A DNA stretch of 64,000 bases from Lamellibrachia columna (taxonomy: Eukaryota; Annelida; Polychaeta; Sabellida; Siboglinidae). The translations under genes were made by a program, and so were the position numbers. Below are positions 1-11,065 of the stretch, in pieces. The DNA lies in contig OY759263.1 of assembly GCA_963662155.1 (NCBI GenBank), positions 127,001 to 191,000 on the forward strand, written 5' to 3'. Each line of letters begins with the position of its first letter. Position 1 is the stretch's first letter. The notes under the pieces are model-generated. The model was given only the letters and a program-made list of their open reading frames with translations. It ran no database searches and was not told where the DNA came from.

Positions 1-417
1 TAAAGAACTTTAACCTTCCCCAACAAACAATCATGACATACTGCTACTACAACTACTCTTATAGAGTGATTTCACGTTGTTTTAGTTGAATTCAAAGACC
101 ACCCTACATTTCACAGAAGGACTCTGACAACGCTACGCCTATTATATGTGTGTCTGACCTACTTTGACACACAGCGTCGGTAAAGATAAAGACGGGATCA
201 CTAGCTCGCTAATTTAAATAAAAATATATTTATTTAAACAATTCCATTTTATATTTTTTCATTTACTTACCAGGTATATAGAAAAGAGACTATTTTCGCT
301 TAAGACAATATATATTCATTAGCTATATAACTTTACAATGAGCATTATTAATGGGTTATATATAAATTTCAAAATTACCATTTATTATTAATAGGTCATT
401 ATATTCTGTTTCACTTA
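1..417. other. AT-rich intergenic sequence
   Basis: No coding frame, RNA gene or known repeat is recognised here. The right part is AT-rich and leads into the microsatellite that follows. Confidence 0.5.
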
Positions 418-699
<282 letters not shown>

Positions 700-848
700 T
701 GTTAATAATAAAGACAACAATGCACATACGCGTTTTTCTTAGTGGTAGATATCCAGAGACTATAAGATGACCTCCCCCTTAGACATCCTTGGAACTCTGC
801 TAGATACCCTTTGCCCCTGTCAGATTACCCCTGCTTGATTACAAAATT

Positions 849-2316
849 TAACAAGATTGCCACCCCAAACAACAAGGTCCAGATGGCAAGTGGACACGGA
901 AGCCATTGGCTTATCGAGAGTCCAACAATGTTCTTATCTATGTGTAGCCCGCCCTTATCAAATATCTGTCAATTCTATTTTTAAACATATTCACGCTACT
1001 AGCATTAACACAATCATTTGGCAGTTTGTTCCATTCATTTATCACCCTCTGTGAGAAAGAGTACTTTATCATGTCCAACCTACACTGTTCCTAAACTAAT
1101 GCTACTTTGTGTCATCTGGTTCTACTGCCTTCTTTAAGTTTGAAGAACTTATTCTTGTCAACATCCTCATAACCATTCACCATTTTAAACACTTCTGTTT
1201 GGTCTCCTCTTAATCTCCTGGTCTTTAGTGTTGTCAAACCACATTGTAATAAGCGACTTTCGTAACTAAGGTCTCTCAATTCTGGAATAATTTTAGTTGC
1301 TCTTCGTTATATTCTTTCTAGCTTGTCTGTGTCCTTTTTAGGTTATGGCATCCATACATGAATACAATATTCCAAATGTTATCTAACTATTGCTTTGTAC
1401 AAGGGTACAATTAGCTGTTTCTTCTTACACATGATAGTTCTCCTAATTAGCCCTAGAATTTGATTTCCTTTCGAAGCAGCAATCCCACATTGCTCTGAAA
1501 CTTTCATGTCAGCACTAAATGTTACTCCTATTTCCTTTTCTTGTGTGCTTCAACCTAGTACAGCATCCCCCATTTTATATTCTTCTTCCATGTTTCCATG
1601 TCCTATGTGTATACATTTACATTTCCCAAAATTGAATAATATTTGCCATTTTTCTGACCGTTTCACTAATTTATCTAGATCATCCTGTAAACTTTTGTAT
1701 CTGTATCATTAGTAACTTTTCTGAATACTTTTGTGTCATCTGCAAATGTGAGTACTTTGCTAGATATGTCATCTTCCAAATCATTTATATATATTAAAAA
1801 AAATATACGACCTAATACTGATCCCTTTGGTATCCCTCTAAATACAGATTTCCAATTTGAAATCTCACCATCTACTAGTACTCTCTGTTTTCTGTGTGTA
1901 AGCCACTTTTCTATCCAGTTGATTACACCATTACCTATGCTATGGGCTTCTAGATTAAGTAACAATCTTTGATGTGGCACTTTATCGAAAACTTTCTGAA
2001 AATCTAAGTAGACAACATCCACTGGTGACCCGTCATCTACCCACTTTGTAATTTCTTCCATAAGATAAGAGATTGGTTAGACATGACCTTTAGGAACACA
2101 TGTTGATATGTATTTATTAATATATGTCTTGCTAGGAATTCCACCATGTGGTCTTTAATTAATGCTTCTAGTAATTTGCAAACAACTGATCAATTAAACT
2201 CACTGGTCTGTAATTTTCCTGTTCCTCGATCCCTTCTTAAATAGTGGCATAACGTTTGCTTCTATCCTTTCTGAAGGAACTATTCCTTCTTCTAGTGACA
2301 AGTTAAGCATAATTTC
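849..2316 (-). mobile_element. CR1-clade LINE, 5'-truncated copy, 3' part of ORF2
   Basis: This is a non-LTR retrotransposon on the minus strand. Its 3' end at about 849 carries the family tail (AACAAGATT-type repeats and a conserved 3' UTR with CCAGATGGCAAGTGGAC). The reverse-transcriptase frame is clearest at 1675-2061: a DFQKVFDKVPHQRLL block, then a GIPKGSVLG block (usually GVPQGSVLGP) and the catalytic FADDTKVF. Frameshifts and stops break the ORF throughout. The left (element 5') junction at 2316 runs into a second CR1 segment. Several private variants are shared with the plus-strand copy at 61.6-63.1 kb, so the two belong to one subfamily. Confidence 0.88.
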
Positions 2317-3012
2317 TTAAAAAAAACATAGTAGATTAGTTAGACATGACCTTTCTTTTAGCAACCCATGTTGAGATGTATTTATTAATTTATGTTTTAC
2401 AAGGTATTCCACCATGTGGTCTCTAATTAATGTTTCGAGTAATTTACATACAACTAATGTTAAACTCACTGGTCTGTAATTTTCTGGCTTGTTTCTCGAT
2501 CCCTTCTTAAATAGCGGCGTAATGTTTGTCTCTTTCCATTCTGAAGGAACTATTCCTTCTTCTAGTGACAAGTTAAAACAATTTTGCAAGTGGTGTACTG
2601 ATTTGCTCAACAATTTCCTTAAGCAGTTTTGGTGGTATCCCATCAACTCCACATGATTTATTATCTTTCATCTTCTTAATTTTCTTTGCTATCATTTCAG
2701 GAGTTACAAATAACTGCCCTAAATGTTCTGATTTATCGCCCTCAAATTTAGTAACTGGAACTGGAAGTGAGCTGATATTTTCTGTGGTAAAAACTGAGCT
2801 GAAATACTCATTCAGGACCTCTGCCATATGAAACCCGTCTGAAATTATGTTTCCCCTGTTGTTTTCCAGTTGTCCGACCTTATCTCTAACTTTCTGTTTA
2901 CTCCTTACATAAGCATAGAAACTCTTGCTGTAATTTTTGATATTGCCTGCCAATTTTTTTTCAAAGGTTCTTTTAGATCTTCTAATTTCAGTTGTAAATA
3001 GGTTAAGTCATG
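2317..3012 (-). mobile_element. CR1-clade LINE fragment, RT N-terminal region, joined to the preceding copy
   Basis: Two minus-strand frames (2573-2953 and 2317-2652) encode the region before and at the start of the RT domain: SKSFYAYVRSKQKV, DNKSCGVDGIPPKLL, then PLFKKGSRNKPENYRPVSLT. The last ~255 bp (2323-2577) cover the same part of the element as 2060-2316 but differ in sequence. The element therefore backtracks on itself across an 'agaaatta' junction. This looks like a recombinant or tandem join of two diverged CR1 copies rather than one insertion. Confidence 0.82.
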
Positions 3013-3608
<596 letters not shown>

Positions 3609-4049
3609 CTAATTTTAACAAGATTTCACAAGACTGCCAACCAAGGCTATATAGGCCCAGACGGCAAGTGGGCAAGGAATCTACTTTTCATCTATTTGTA
3701 ACCCGCCCTCCTCATATATGTGTCAACGTTGTTGTTAAGCATATTCACACTGATAACAGTTACACAATATGTAGATAATTTGTTCCATTCATTTATTGTC
3801 TTCGAAGAGAACGAGTACTTCCTGGTATCAAATCTACACTGATCCTTTACTAATGTTACTTCATGTCCTCCAGTTATGTCATCTTCTTGAGTGAAAACAA
3901 GTTATTTATATAAATATTTTCATACACATTTAATATCTTAAAAAAATTAATTTGATCTCTTAAAATCCTATTCTCTAGGGTTGCATATATTCTTGTTGGC
4001 TTTCTTCATAACAAAGGTCTTTAAGTTCTTGAATTAGCTTAGTTGTTCT

Positions 4050-4071
4050 CCTCTACATTCGTTCAAGCGTG

Positions 4072-4132
<61 letters not shown>

Positions 4133-4155
4133 TCTACATTCGTTCAAGCGAGTGA

Positions 4156-4226
<71 letters not shown>
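4050..4226. repeat. twin (AT)n runs that arose inside the CR1 sequence
   Basis: The CR1 block CTCTACATTCGTTCAAGCG occurs twice, at about 4052 and 4132. Each copy is followed by GTGAATA and an AT run (4074-4130 and 4157-4225). Intact copies read CGTTCAAGCG-TATCTATATCC here, so the short TATCTATAT stretch is the likely seed, followed by duplication of seed plus flank. Confidence 0.8.
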
Positions 4227-4227
<1 letters not shown>

Positions 4228-4291
4228 TTCTTACGATAAGGTCTTTATACTTGTATGCAGTATTCTAAATGAGGCTTAGCCATTGCTTTAT

Positions 4292-7012
4292 CACTTCACT
4301 TCACTTTCCCATAACCCGTGAGGATCGTTGGGGCACCATTGATGACTTTCTAACCAGCTCTCTCCACGTTTCCCTGTTCTCGACAGCCCTCTGGGAGTCA
4401 GCGAACTCCATTCCTTTCCTCTCTTTGATGTTGTCTTCCCACCACTTCTTCTGTCTACCTCTTCGTCTCCCCCCTCTTACGATACCTTGCAAAATATTCT
4501 TTGCAAGGCCAGATGATCATGATACATGACCGTACCACTTCAGTTTACTCTTCTTGACTGTTGTAAGAAGGTCGTCATATGGTCCGATGGCGTGTTTGAT
4601 CTTGTTGAGGACGGCTTCTTTAGTAACATGGTCTTCTTCTTCTTCCATTAAACGGCCAACATCATTATGTTGATGGTTCTGTCGTTCGGCGCCTCTCACG
4701 TGCCGGGAATTGGTGGGTTAGAGATAGAGACCACCACTCTTTGAGTCAACAACAGGTTACACATTTACCCCCTGTGTGGGATCTTTTACTTCCCCTGGCA
4801 TAGACACCAGGTAGAAGGGACCAACGGCTTTTAGTGTCTCTTCCGAAAGACACGAGCAAAGTGGGGTGAACAAATTTGCCCAGGTTTTGAAACGGCAGCA
4901 GGTGGTCTTTGTATGATATGCGCAAGATCTTCCGATAGCATCTCATTATTTCTATGGCTCGTATCCTCTTCTGTAGATCTGCTGAGAGGTTCCATGTTTC
5001 ACAAGCGTACGGAAAGATGGACATGATACGGGAGCGCATCAGCCTTATTTTCGAACTGACAGTGACGTTTCTGTCGTTTCAGAAGGGTTTCAACCTTATT
5101 AGTGCTGCTATTGTCTGAGCAATCATGGCAAGTATCTCCGGTTTGGAACCTTCAACTGTGATCATTGATCCCAAGTACCTGAAGCTTGTTACTGTCTCAA
5201 GTCTCTGTCCATTAACTTTGACTTCTGTGCTGATGCCATGTGTGTTGTTCGTGATTAGTTTGGTCTTTTCGGCACTGATCTCCATGCCCTATGGTGTAGA
5301 TGTTTTCTCGAGGCGCTCCACCAAATTGGCTAGTTCTTGTTCATCACCTGCTAAGCCGTCGATGTCGTCAGCAAAGCGAAGGTTGTTGATTGTCCTGCCT
5401 CCAATGCTGACAGTGCCTTGGTGGTTTCCTAAAGTATCAGTCATGATCCTTTCCAGAAAAATGTTGAAGAGCGTTGGTGATAGTAGGCATCGTTGTCGAA
5501 CTCCGACTGTTGTTCGAAACCAGTCTCCTATGCTGCTGTTGAAGATTCATGCACTGGTGGCATTGTCATTGTTCAATGGTTCGGACAAGCTTGGAGCCAA
5601 TGTTGTACTTCCTCATGGTTGCCCATAAGGCCGCATGCCATACCTTATCAAAGGCCATCTTGAAATCTATGAAGACATGATCAAGGCTTTGTTGATGTTG
5701 AAGGTGTTTCTCGCAAAGGATTCTAAGGTTGAAGATCTGTTCACTGGTGTTCCGTCCTGCCCGAAACCTGCTTGTTCTTCAGCGATGATCTCTTCTGCCT
5801 GGGGTTTGATTCTGTTGCGTAGGATCTTCAACATCACTTTGCTCGGGTGGCTGATGAGGCTGATTGTTCTGTAATTTTGGCACATCTGTTGGTTGCCTTT
5901 CTTGGGAAGTGTGATGATCAGTGACTGAGTCCATGGGATGGGCCATTCTCCTGTCTGCCAGATATTGTTGTTGTAAGTGTGGTAATCAAGGCTTCTCCCC
6001 CAGCTTGAACCAGTTCTGCTGGTATGCTATAAATTCCAGCTGACTTTCTTTTTCAGAGACTTTACTGCAGCCTCCACTTCCTCACGAAGAATGGGGTAGT
6101 CGTCCTCTTCAGTAGTCTGTGGACAATTTAGTACTACTGGGTCTCCGTTGGTATTGTGGCTGTACAGTTCTGGGCAATATTCTGTCCATTGATTGAGGAT
6201 CTGCTGTTCTTCTTTCAGGCATTTCCCTGATAGTGGTAGTTATCCCTTTCTTCACTGATGTCAGGTCTTTGACTATTTGATAAGCCTTCTTGCTGTTGTT
6301 CTTGCTCAAGCTATCTTCAATTTCACAACATTGTTCTGCTATACAGTTATCTTTTACTCTTCTCGTATCTTGTTTGATCTTCCTGTTAACTTCTCTGTAT
6401 TTTGCTGCACCTTCAGGAACACGTTTTCTCCTTTTCAATTGCCTTCTTTTGTCAAAGAGATTTAGGATGTCTGCTGTGACCCATGGTTTCTTTGTCCGAC
6501 GGTGTTTTCCAAGGATCTCGCTGGATGTGTCGGTCACTATTTTGTTGAAGGTGTTGGTCAGCAAGTTCACGTCTGTATCTTTGTCATCCAGTGTGATAAG
6601 GGATGCAAATTCCCCACCTATCATTGCTTTGAATGCTTCTGCTACATCAGGATCCTTAAGTTTCTCGATGTCAAATTTGATTCTTGTTGGTTTTGGTTTG
6701 CTGATCCTCTTCAGACGAATATGGAAGGTTGTCATCAGCAAATCATGATCACTTCCGATGTCTGCTCCTGGAAAGCTTCGTGTCCTGGCAATGTTCACTC
6801 CTGTGTGAAAGCGTCGTTTCACCAAGATGTAGTCGATCTGATTGTGATGTTTTCCATCTGGGCTGTGCCAGGTCCATCTTCTAGATGTTTTGTGTGGGCC
6901 AAATGTGTTAGCCAGCATCAGCTCATTGTACATTGCAGATTCGAGGAGCCTGTGACCTCTCTCACTTGTTTCCGCGTCGCAGAAAGGTCCGCAAGTGTCT
7001 TGCCAGTTGGTC
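4292..7012 (-). mobile_element. RTE-like non-LTR retrotransposon, 5'-truncated, nested in CR1, 8 bp TSD
   Basis: Minus-strand frames give, in order: the C-terminal endonuclease domain (6109-6933, WTWHSPDGKHHNQIDYIL then GSDHDLL); a linker; RT motifs (5667-5885, CQNYRTISLISHPSKVMLK and EEQAGF); the catalytic RFADDID at about 5365-5387; KTKLITNN/YLGSMI (5079-5285); and a basic tail with RGGRRRGRQKKWWEDNIKE (4301-4492). The 3' end carries short AGTGA repeats, as is common in RTE elements. TGCTTTAT flanks it on both sides (4284-4291 and 7013-7020). At least four frameshifts make it inactive. RTE-clade placement is from motif recall; the endonuclease-RT identity is firm. Confidence 0.9.
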
Positions 7013-8166
7013 TGCTTTATACAGAAGTATAACTTTTCTCCTTGTATGTTATAAATATCCTTGTCAACCCAATAATTTTATTACTCTTTGAAACTGGTAC
7101 ACCACACTGCCCTGAAACTTTCATATCAGCACTTATTGTTATTACTAAGTCCTTCTATTGTACAGTAGTACCTACAACAGTATCTCCAATTGTATAGTTT
7201 ACATTAAAATTCCCGTATCCTGTATTTACATTTCCCAAAATGTAACAACTTCTGCCATTTTACAGACTATTTAACTAATTTGTCTAGATCGTTTAGTAAA
7301 TGCTGTTTATCACCATCATTGTTAACCTTTCGAAACACTTTTGTGCAAAATTCCAGTACGTTGCTTGCTATATTATTGGCCAAATCATTGATATACATTA
7401 AGAATAATAACGGTCCTAATACTGATCCTTGTGGTACCCCACTCAAAACTGATTTCCAGTTTGAAACCTCCCCATTTACTACAACACGCTGTCTTCTGTC
7501 AGTCAGCCATTGTTCTATCCAATCGATTTTGCAATCCCCGATACATTGGGCTATTGATATAAGTAGTAATCTTTGATGTGGCACATTGTCAAAAGCTTTC
7601 TGAAAATCTCAGTACATAATATCTACTGGTGATCCCTCATCTATCCGCTTAGTGATAACATGTGTTTAGTTTTACCTCGCTTTTAGGAGACAGATTTCAT
7701 AATTGAGACGGATTTAAAAATTTATGCCTAAAAAGGAAGTCCACCATAATGGTCTTTAATTAATTAACCTTTCTAATAATTTACAAATCACTGATGTTAA
7801 GCTCACTGGTATGTAATTCTCTTAATTATTTCTTGAACTCTTTTTAAATAATTGTAATAGTTGCTTCGTTCCATTCGAAATGAACCACTCCCTTTTTTTT
7901 TGGATAAGTTGAACACTCTTGCAAGTAACTTGTTTCTTGCAAGTTTTACAGTAACTTGTTTTACCGTTTCTTTGAGCAGTTTTGGAGGAATTCCATCCAT
8001 TCTCGGTGATTTATTATCCTTCATTGCCTTTATTTTCTGAACTACCTTTTCTGGAGTTACAGTTAAATGCCATAAATATTCCGATTGAGCCTTCTGAAAT
8101 TTAGCATCTGGAACTTGTAATGAACTAATAGCCTCTTTGGTAGACACATAAAAGTGTTTAACCATT

Positions 8167-8505
8167 TAAATTTTTTGCTAGTCTCATTTCAGATAAATTT
8201 TGCGAAAACCCAAACCAACCTAATAATAACTGCAACAGGCTAGCTCGTTTATGCAACTTTTGTATGTATTTTTTTTGTGTGAAATCATCAAACAAACCGT
8301 TAAATTAGTAACTGAGGTGAAAATCGAAATGCTGAAAAATCTAATTTTTTTCCTTGGTGAAAACTTTTTGTTATCGACAAGAAGATGGAGGTCACCATTT
8401 TGGATATCCACTGTTTTGATCGTTACCACATTTAACGAATAAAGTCAATTCTGTCCATGATTTTTTTTTTTAAATTGGCATTTTTTTATTAAGTCGACTG
8501 CGGAC
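8167..8505. repeat. unnamed dispersed repeat, copy 1 (~340 bp)
   Basis: This block aligns along its length with 36425-36830. Shared landmarks in order are GCTAGCTCGTTT-TGCAACTTTTGTATGTA, GAAATCATCA-ACAAAC-TTAAATTAGT, GAAATGCTGAAAAATC, GGATATCCACT-TTTGATC-TTACCA and GACTGCGGA. No coding capacity or clear terminal repeats are seen. Both copies lie next to CR1 sequence on the same side. Confidence 0.75.
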
Positions 8506-8639
8506 TGCGAGAACATTACTTCCGGCACCGCTCTGAATGTTGTGCCGGCCATCATACCGAGTACGTGCGCTATCAACTCGCCGATCGCCCGCGGTCCGGC
8601 ACCGAGCCGTGTTGTATCATGCGCACGCAAAACATACAA

Positions 8640-8935
8640 GGTTAAACCTCGTCTGTTCAAGGTGGAGTGGTCCTATGACGGGTTCGTGGGGTTGAGAAGC
8701 AAGACGTACTATTGCTTCGGAGCCACCGACAATTACAGCACCAAAGGACTGATCAAACGTCACAACGAGATCGACAAGGACGCGTTCCTGGACGTGCTCA
8801 CCAACCGACTGAGCGGTAGTGGAAAGAAAAGCGGGTTCCGTGTGAACCACTCGACCTGTTGACGTACGTTCAGGAACGAGCGGCTCTTACCTAGTTCTAC
8901 GCCAAACGCGTTGTACACAAGAACAGGGTGACCAC
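8640..8935 (+). pseudogene. Polinton-type family B DNA polymerase, C-terminal fragment
   Basis: The frame from about 8640 reads FKVEWSYDGFVGLRSKTYYC, then a KGLIKRHNEI-like block and SGKKSGFRV before a stop near 8861. This corresponds to the extreme C-terminus of polymerases in Polinton-like elements, where FVGLR-K-Y is a recurrent motif. None of the catalytic polymerase or exonuclease motifs remain, because the gene is cut at about 8506 by the dispersed repeat. Related sequence continues a short way past the stop. Identity rests on recalled family motifs. Confidence 0.6.
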
Positions 8936-8984
8936 GGGTCCGGTGGACGAGTGATATAGATAGAAAAAGAAGGTAGGTTTAGAT

Positions 8985-9475
8985 GGTCCTTCATAAGTGA
9001 CCACGGACGCTTATGCAACAATGACCAAACCTGGCATACAAGGGTTGCCGAGGAAGGGTTGCCGAGGAAGGGTTGCCGAGCGCGACCTTTTTCGACACGA
9101 AGACGAGGAATCTAGTCGTCATAGACGATACGATGGCGGAAACTGATGAACGGGTCACGAACTTGTTCACCAAAAAGTCATTACAAGAACACGACCGTGC
9201 TGTATATCGTACAGAACCTTTTCCCTAAGATAAAGGAGAGTCGCACCACCAGTCTGAACTCTCAAAACATGGTGGCGTTCAGGGATCCTCGTGATGCGTC
9301 GAATACATCGCACTTGGGTCTAAAGTTCGTGCAAGAGGCTTTCAACGATGCTACGTCGGTACCATACGGTTATCTGTTGGTCGATCTGAAACATGAGACG
9401 CAGGAGGATCTGCCATCTTTCCAGACGACGGTATTCAGTACGTGTACTTGCCGAAGATATAAAACGACCGAGTGC
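8985..9475 (+). pseudogene. A32-like (FtsK/HerA) genome-packaging ATPase, broken
   Basis: A Walker B-like NLVVIDDTMAE at about 9107-9140 is followed by ERVTNLFTKKS. After a two-base frame change come TVLYIVQNLFPK, TTSLNSQNMV, FRDPRDAS and SVPYGYLLVDLK (9146-9541 frame). This order matches packaging ATPases of Polinton-like elements, which pump DNA into the capsid. The Walker A loop is not found upstream. Instead the 5' side holds a 14-15 bp triplicated piece (9038-9078). The C-terminus runs into a 23 bp minisatellite. Confidence in the family is good; the gene is certainly non-functional. Confidence 0.75.
9038..9079. repeat. short triplication (GGTTGCCGAGGAA) in the ATPase relic
   Basis: Three adjacent copies of AGGGTTGCCGAGGA/GC lie just before the Walker B region. 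They add to the disruption of the ATPase frame. Confidence 0.85.
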
Positions 9476-9477
9476 GC

Positions 9478-9613
9478 AGTACGTCTCTCCATTAGCACGA
9501 TGTACGTCTCTCCATTAGCACGATGTACGTCTCTCCATTAGCACGATGTACGTCTCTCCATTAGCACGATGTACGTCTCTCCATTAGCACGATGTACGTC
9601 TCTCCATTAGCAG
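9478..9613. repeat. 23 bp minisatellite at the ATPase 3' end
   Basis: About six copies of a 23 bp unit containing TACGTCTCTCCATTAGCACG, with a final variant reading CAGGATG. The array sits where the packaging ATPase C-terminus should end, so it was probably seeded from the ATPase gene or its spacer. Confidence 0.9.
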
Positions 9614-9975
9614 GATGTCCGAACTCGTGAAGAGACACATTTTTACAGGCGCTGAGTAGGTAAAATAGCACCAAGTTTAGAAGAGCCATCATCGCCGACG
9701 CTGATCTCCTTTGTGCTATAACCTATGATCTCCTTTGTGCTATAACCTATGCGCGTACAACATGTTGAGATGGAACGTTCCGTTAAACGACGCACAGAGG
9801 CGGTTGTTGAGCAAAAAAGAAATTGCGCCGGTTGGGTCGGAGATGGTTGTCCGCTGCCAGGAGAAGACGTGTCTTACTACAACAGTTTGGTGAGTGACAG
9901 AGCGGGAGGTTCCTATCGGCCTTCCTAGCACCGTTGGCAAGCTCGGTCTTTCTTCCCTTGCTCAGAGAGGTGCTA
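9614..9975 (+). pseudogene. small basic Polinton-associated protein, broken
   Basis: Scattered frames read MSELVKRH at 9615, then after stops NMLRWNVPLN-AQRRLLSKK near 9758-9815, and a C-terminal SLAQRG-like piece. I recall small basic proteins of this pattern (MSELVKRH, VLRGNVPL, RRLL, C-terminal hydrophobic tail) between the ATPase and capsid genes in related elements. Their function is unknown; a capsid-associated role is only an inference. A 24 bp direct duplication (9701-9748) interrupts it. Confidence 0.45.
9701..9748. repeat. 24 bp direct duplication
   Basis: GATCTCCTTTGTGCTATAAC plus CTAT occurs twice in tandem, shifting no net frame but adding a stop codon to the small basic protein relic. 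Confidence 0.9.
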
Positions 9976-10640
9976 CTCGAGTAGATGGAGCACGCATGTA
10001 AAATGGCCTTGGTGGATCTGCGATTGCTGGACATCCTTCGCTCACAACCACCAGTACCCTCACCGACGGACACCATCGGTAAGATGGTGCAAGGACTCGA
10101 TGTCGAGATTATGTCCATTATCGATAGAAAGGGCTTCAACGATGGGAACAGGATCACGTTGTATAATTAGACCTTGCAGCGTCACAACGCCTTGTCCGAA
10201 AAACGTGCCAAAGAACCTACACGCGTGGTCGTCTTGAATGACACCAACTTGCCGGTACCAGCAGCAACAGCAACAGGAGCAACGTGAGCAGCAGCAGTTG
10301 TAGCAGCAGTGGCTCCTAGAGATTATGGTAGTCGTCTACACCATTCAATAGACCACGCAGGCAATGCCAGACAATTGATGGAGCGTCTCATGAGAACTAT
10401 CGCGTGGACCGATCGTGGCGAACTGATACATCAGGGTGTACCGGTCGCCGGAAGTAACGAGGTGGATATCGTGAACGTCTGTTCCGGAAGAGGAGAAAGA
10501 GCGATGCGATGGGATGGCAGCCGTTTGCGTAACAGCTCAGAGACATCATCCTGCCATTGGAGTTGATCGGTAACATTGCCAGGAGATCCTACATACGACA
10601 TGCGAAGACTCCTCGTGCAGCAGCTACTCCGCGAGGAGCA
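9976..10640 (+). pseudogene. Polinton-like conserved protein of unknown function, broken
   Basis: The N-terminal piece (9985-10170) reads KMALVDLRLLDILRSQPPVP followed by DTIGKMVQGLDVEI and DRKGFNDG. After a stop the frame resumes with QRHNALSEKRAKEPTRV. The C-terminal piece (10309-10566) has RTIAWTDRGELIHQGVPVAG and SNEVDIVN, then PLELIGNIARRSYIRHAKTP in a shifted frame to about 10610. I recognise the layout (helical N-terminus, low-complexity Q-rich middle at 10260-10305, conserved W-DRGE module) from uncharacterised proteins encoded beside F54H12-type integrases. No biochemical role is known to me. Confidence 0.5.
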
Positions 10641-11065
10641 ACTACTCCCCGAGGACCACTACGTTGGACACTCCTCGTTCGTCATTGGTCGGTTGGGATG
10701 CCTGTTTAAGGAGGCGCGATACGCATTGACAGCACAGTGGGCAGTGATGAGCGGTGCAGGACACGTCATCGTCGCACTACTTTGTGGTGGACTTTACATC
10801 TATCGCGAAATATCTGGTCCACCAGGACCTACTCGAGAAAAGGTTATACTAGACTGCCGGTCAACCGTCATCGTTGTGGGCGTGGCAGTGTGAGTCCTAC
10901 TGTACGTCAGCGTACTCGTCACCCGTCATCATCAGGAATTGTGCTGCGGAGCCAATGTCACCAATGCGTCGGAATGCTATTATTAATGTGCCCGCTCACG
11001 GTAAAGGAACTGTATTATCAGGTCGTCTACCGCGATTACCGATGCAACGACAATGGTGAGGAGTC
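10641..11065 (+). other. Polinton interior, coding relic not assignable
   Basis: GC-rich plus-strand sequence with short overlapping frames but no single readable protein. In this position some relatives carry an adenain-type cysteine protease or another small gene. I could not place its His, Asp or Cys motifs with confidence. Confidence 0.35.

Larger units (their letters stand above)
3609..8166 (-). mobile_element. CR1-clade LINE split by a nested RTE-like insertion
   Basis: One minus-strand CR1 copy is present in two pieces: the 3' part at 3609-4291 and the RT region at 7013-8166. The pieces join exactly in the family sequence: 'ATTGCTTTAT' ends the first piece, and the second resumes at 'TGCTTTATACAGAAGTATAA', matching the continuous 'GCTTTATAAAGAGGTATAA' of intact copies. 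The right piece encodes diverged DNKSPRMDGIPPKLL and GVPQGSVLGPLLF motifs. The FADDT catalytic block is damaged (EFCTKVFRK remains). The left piece also hosts two AT microsatellites. The 5' end is lost at about 8166, where a different dispersed repeat begins. Confidence 0.87.

Noticed and set aside
7013..8166. A separate CR1 insertion to the right of the RTE-like element
   Set aside because: The sequence continues exactly from the left CR1 piece once the RTE-like element and one target copy are removed, so it is one insertion.
10641..11065. Adenain-like protease in the Polinton interior
   Set aside because: The position would be suitable, but no convincing His/Asp/Gln/Cys motif series could be read in any frame.
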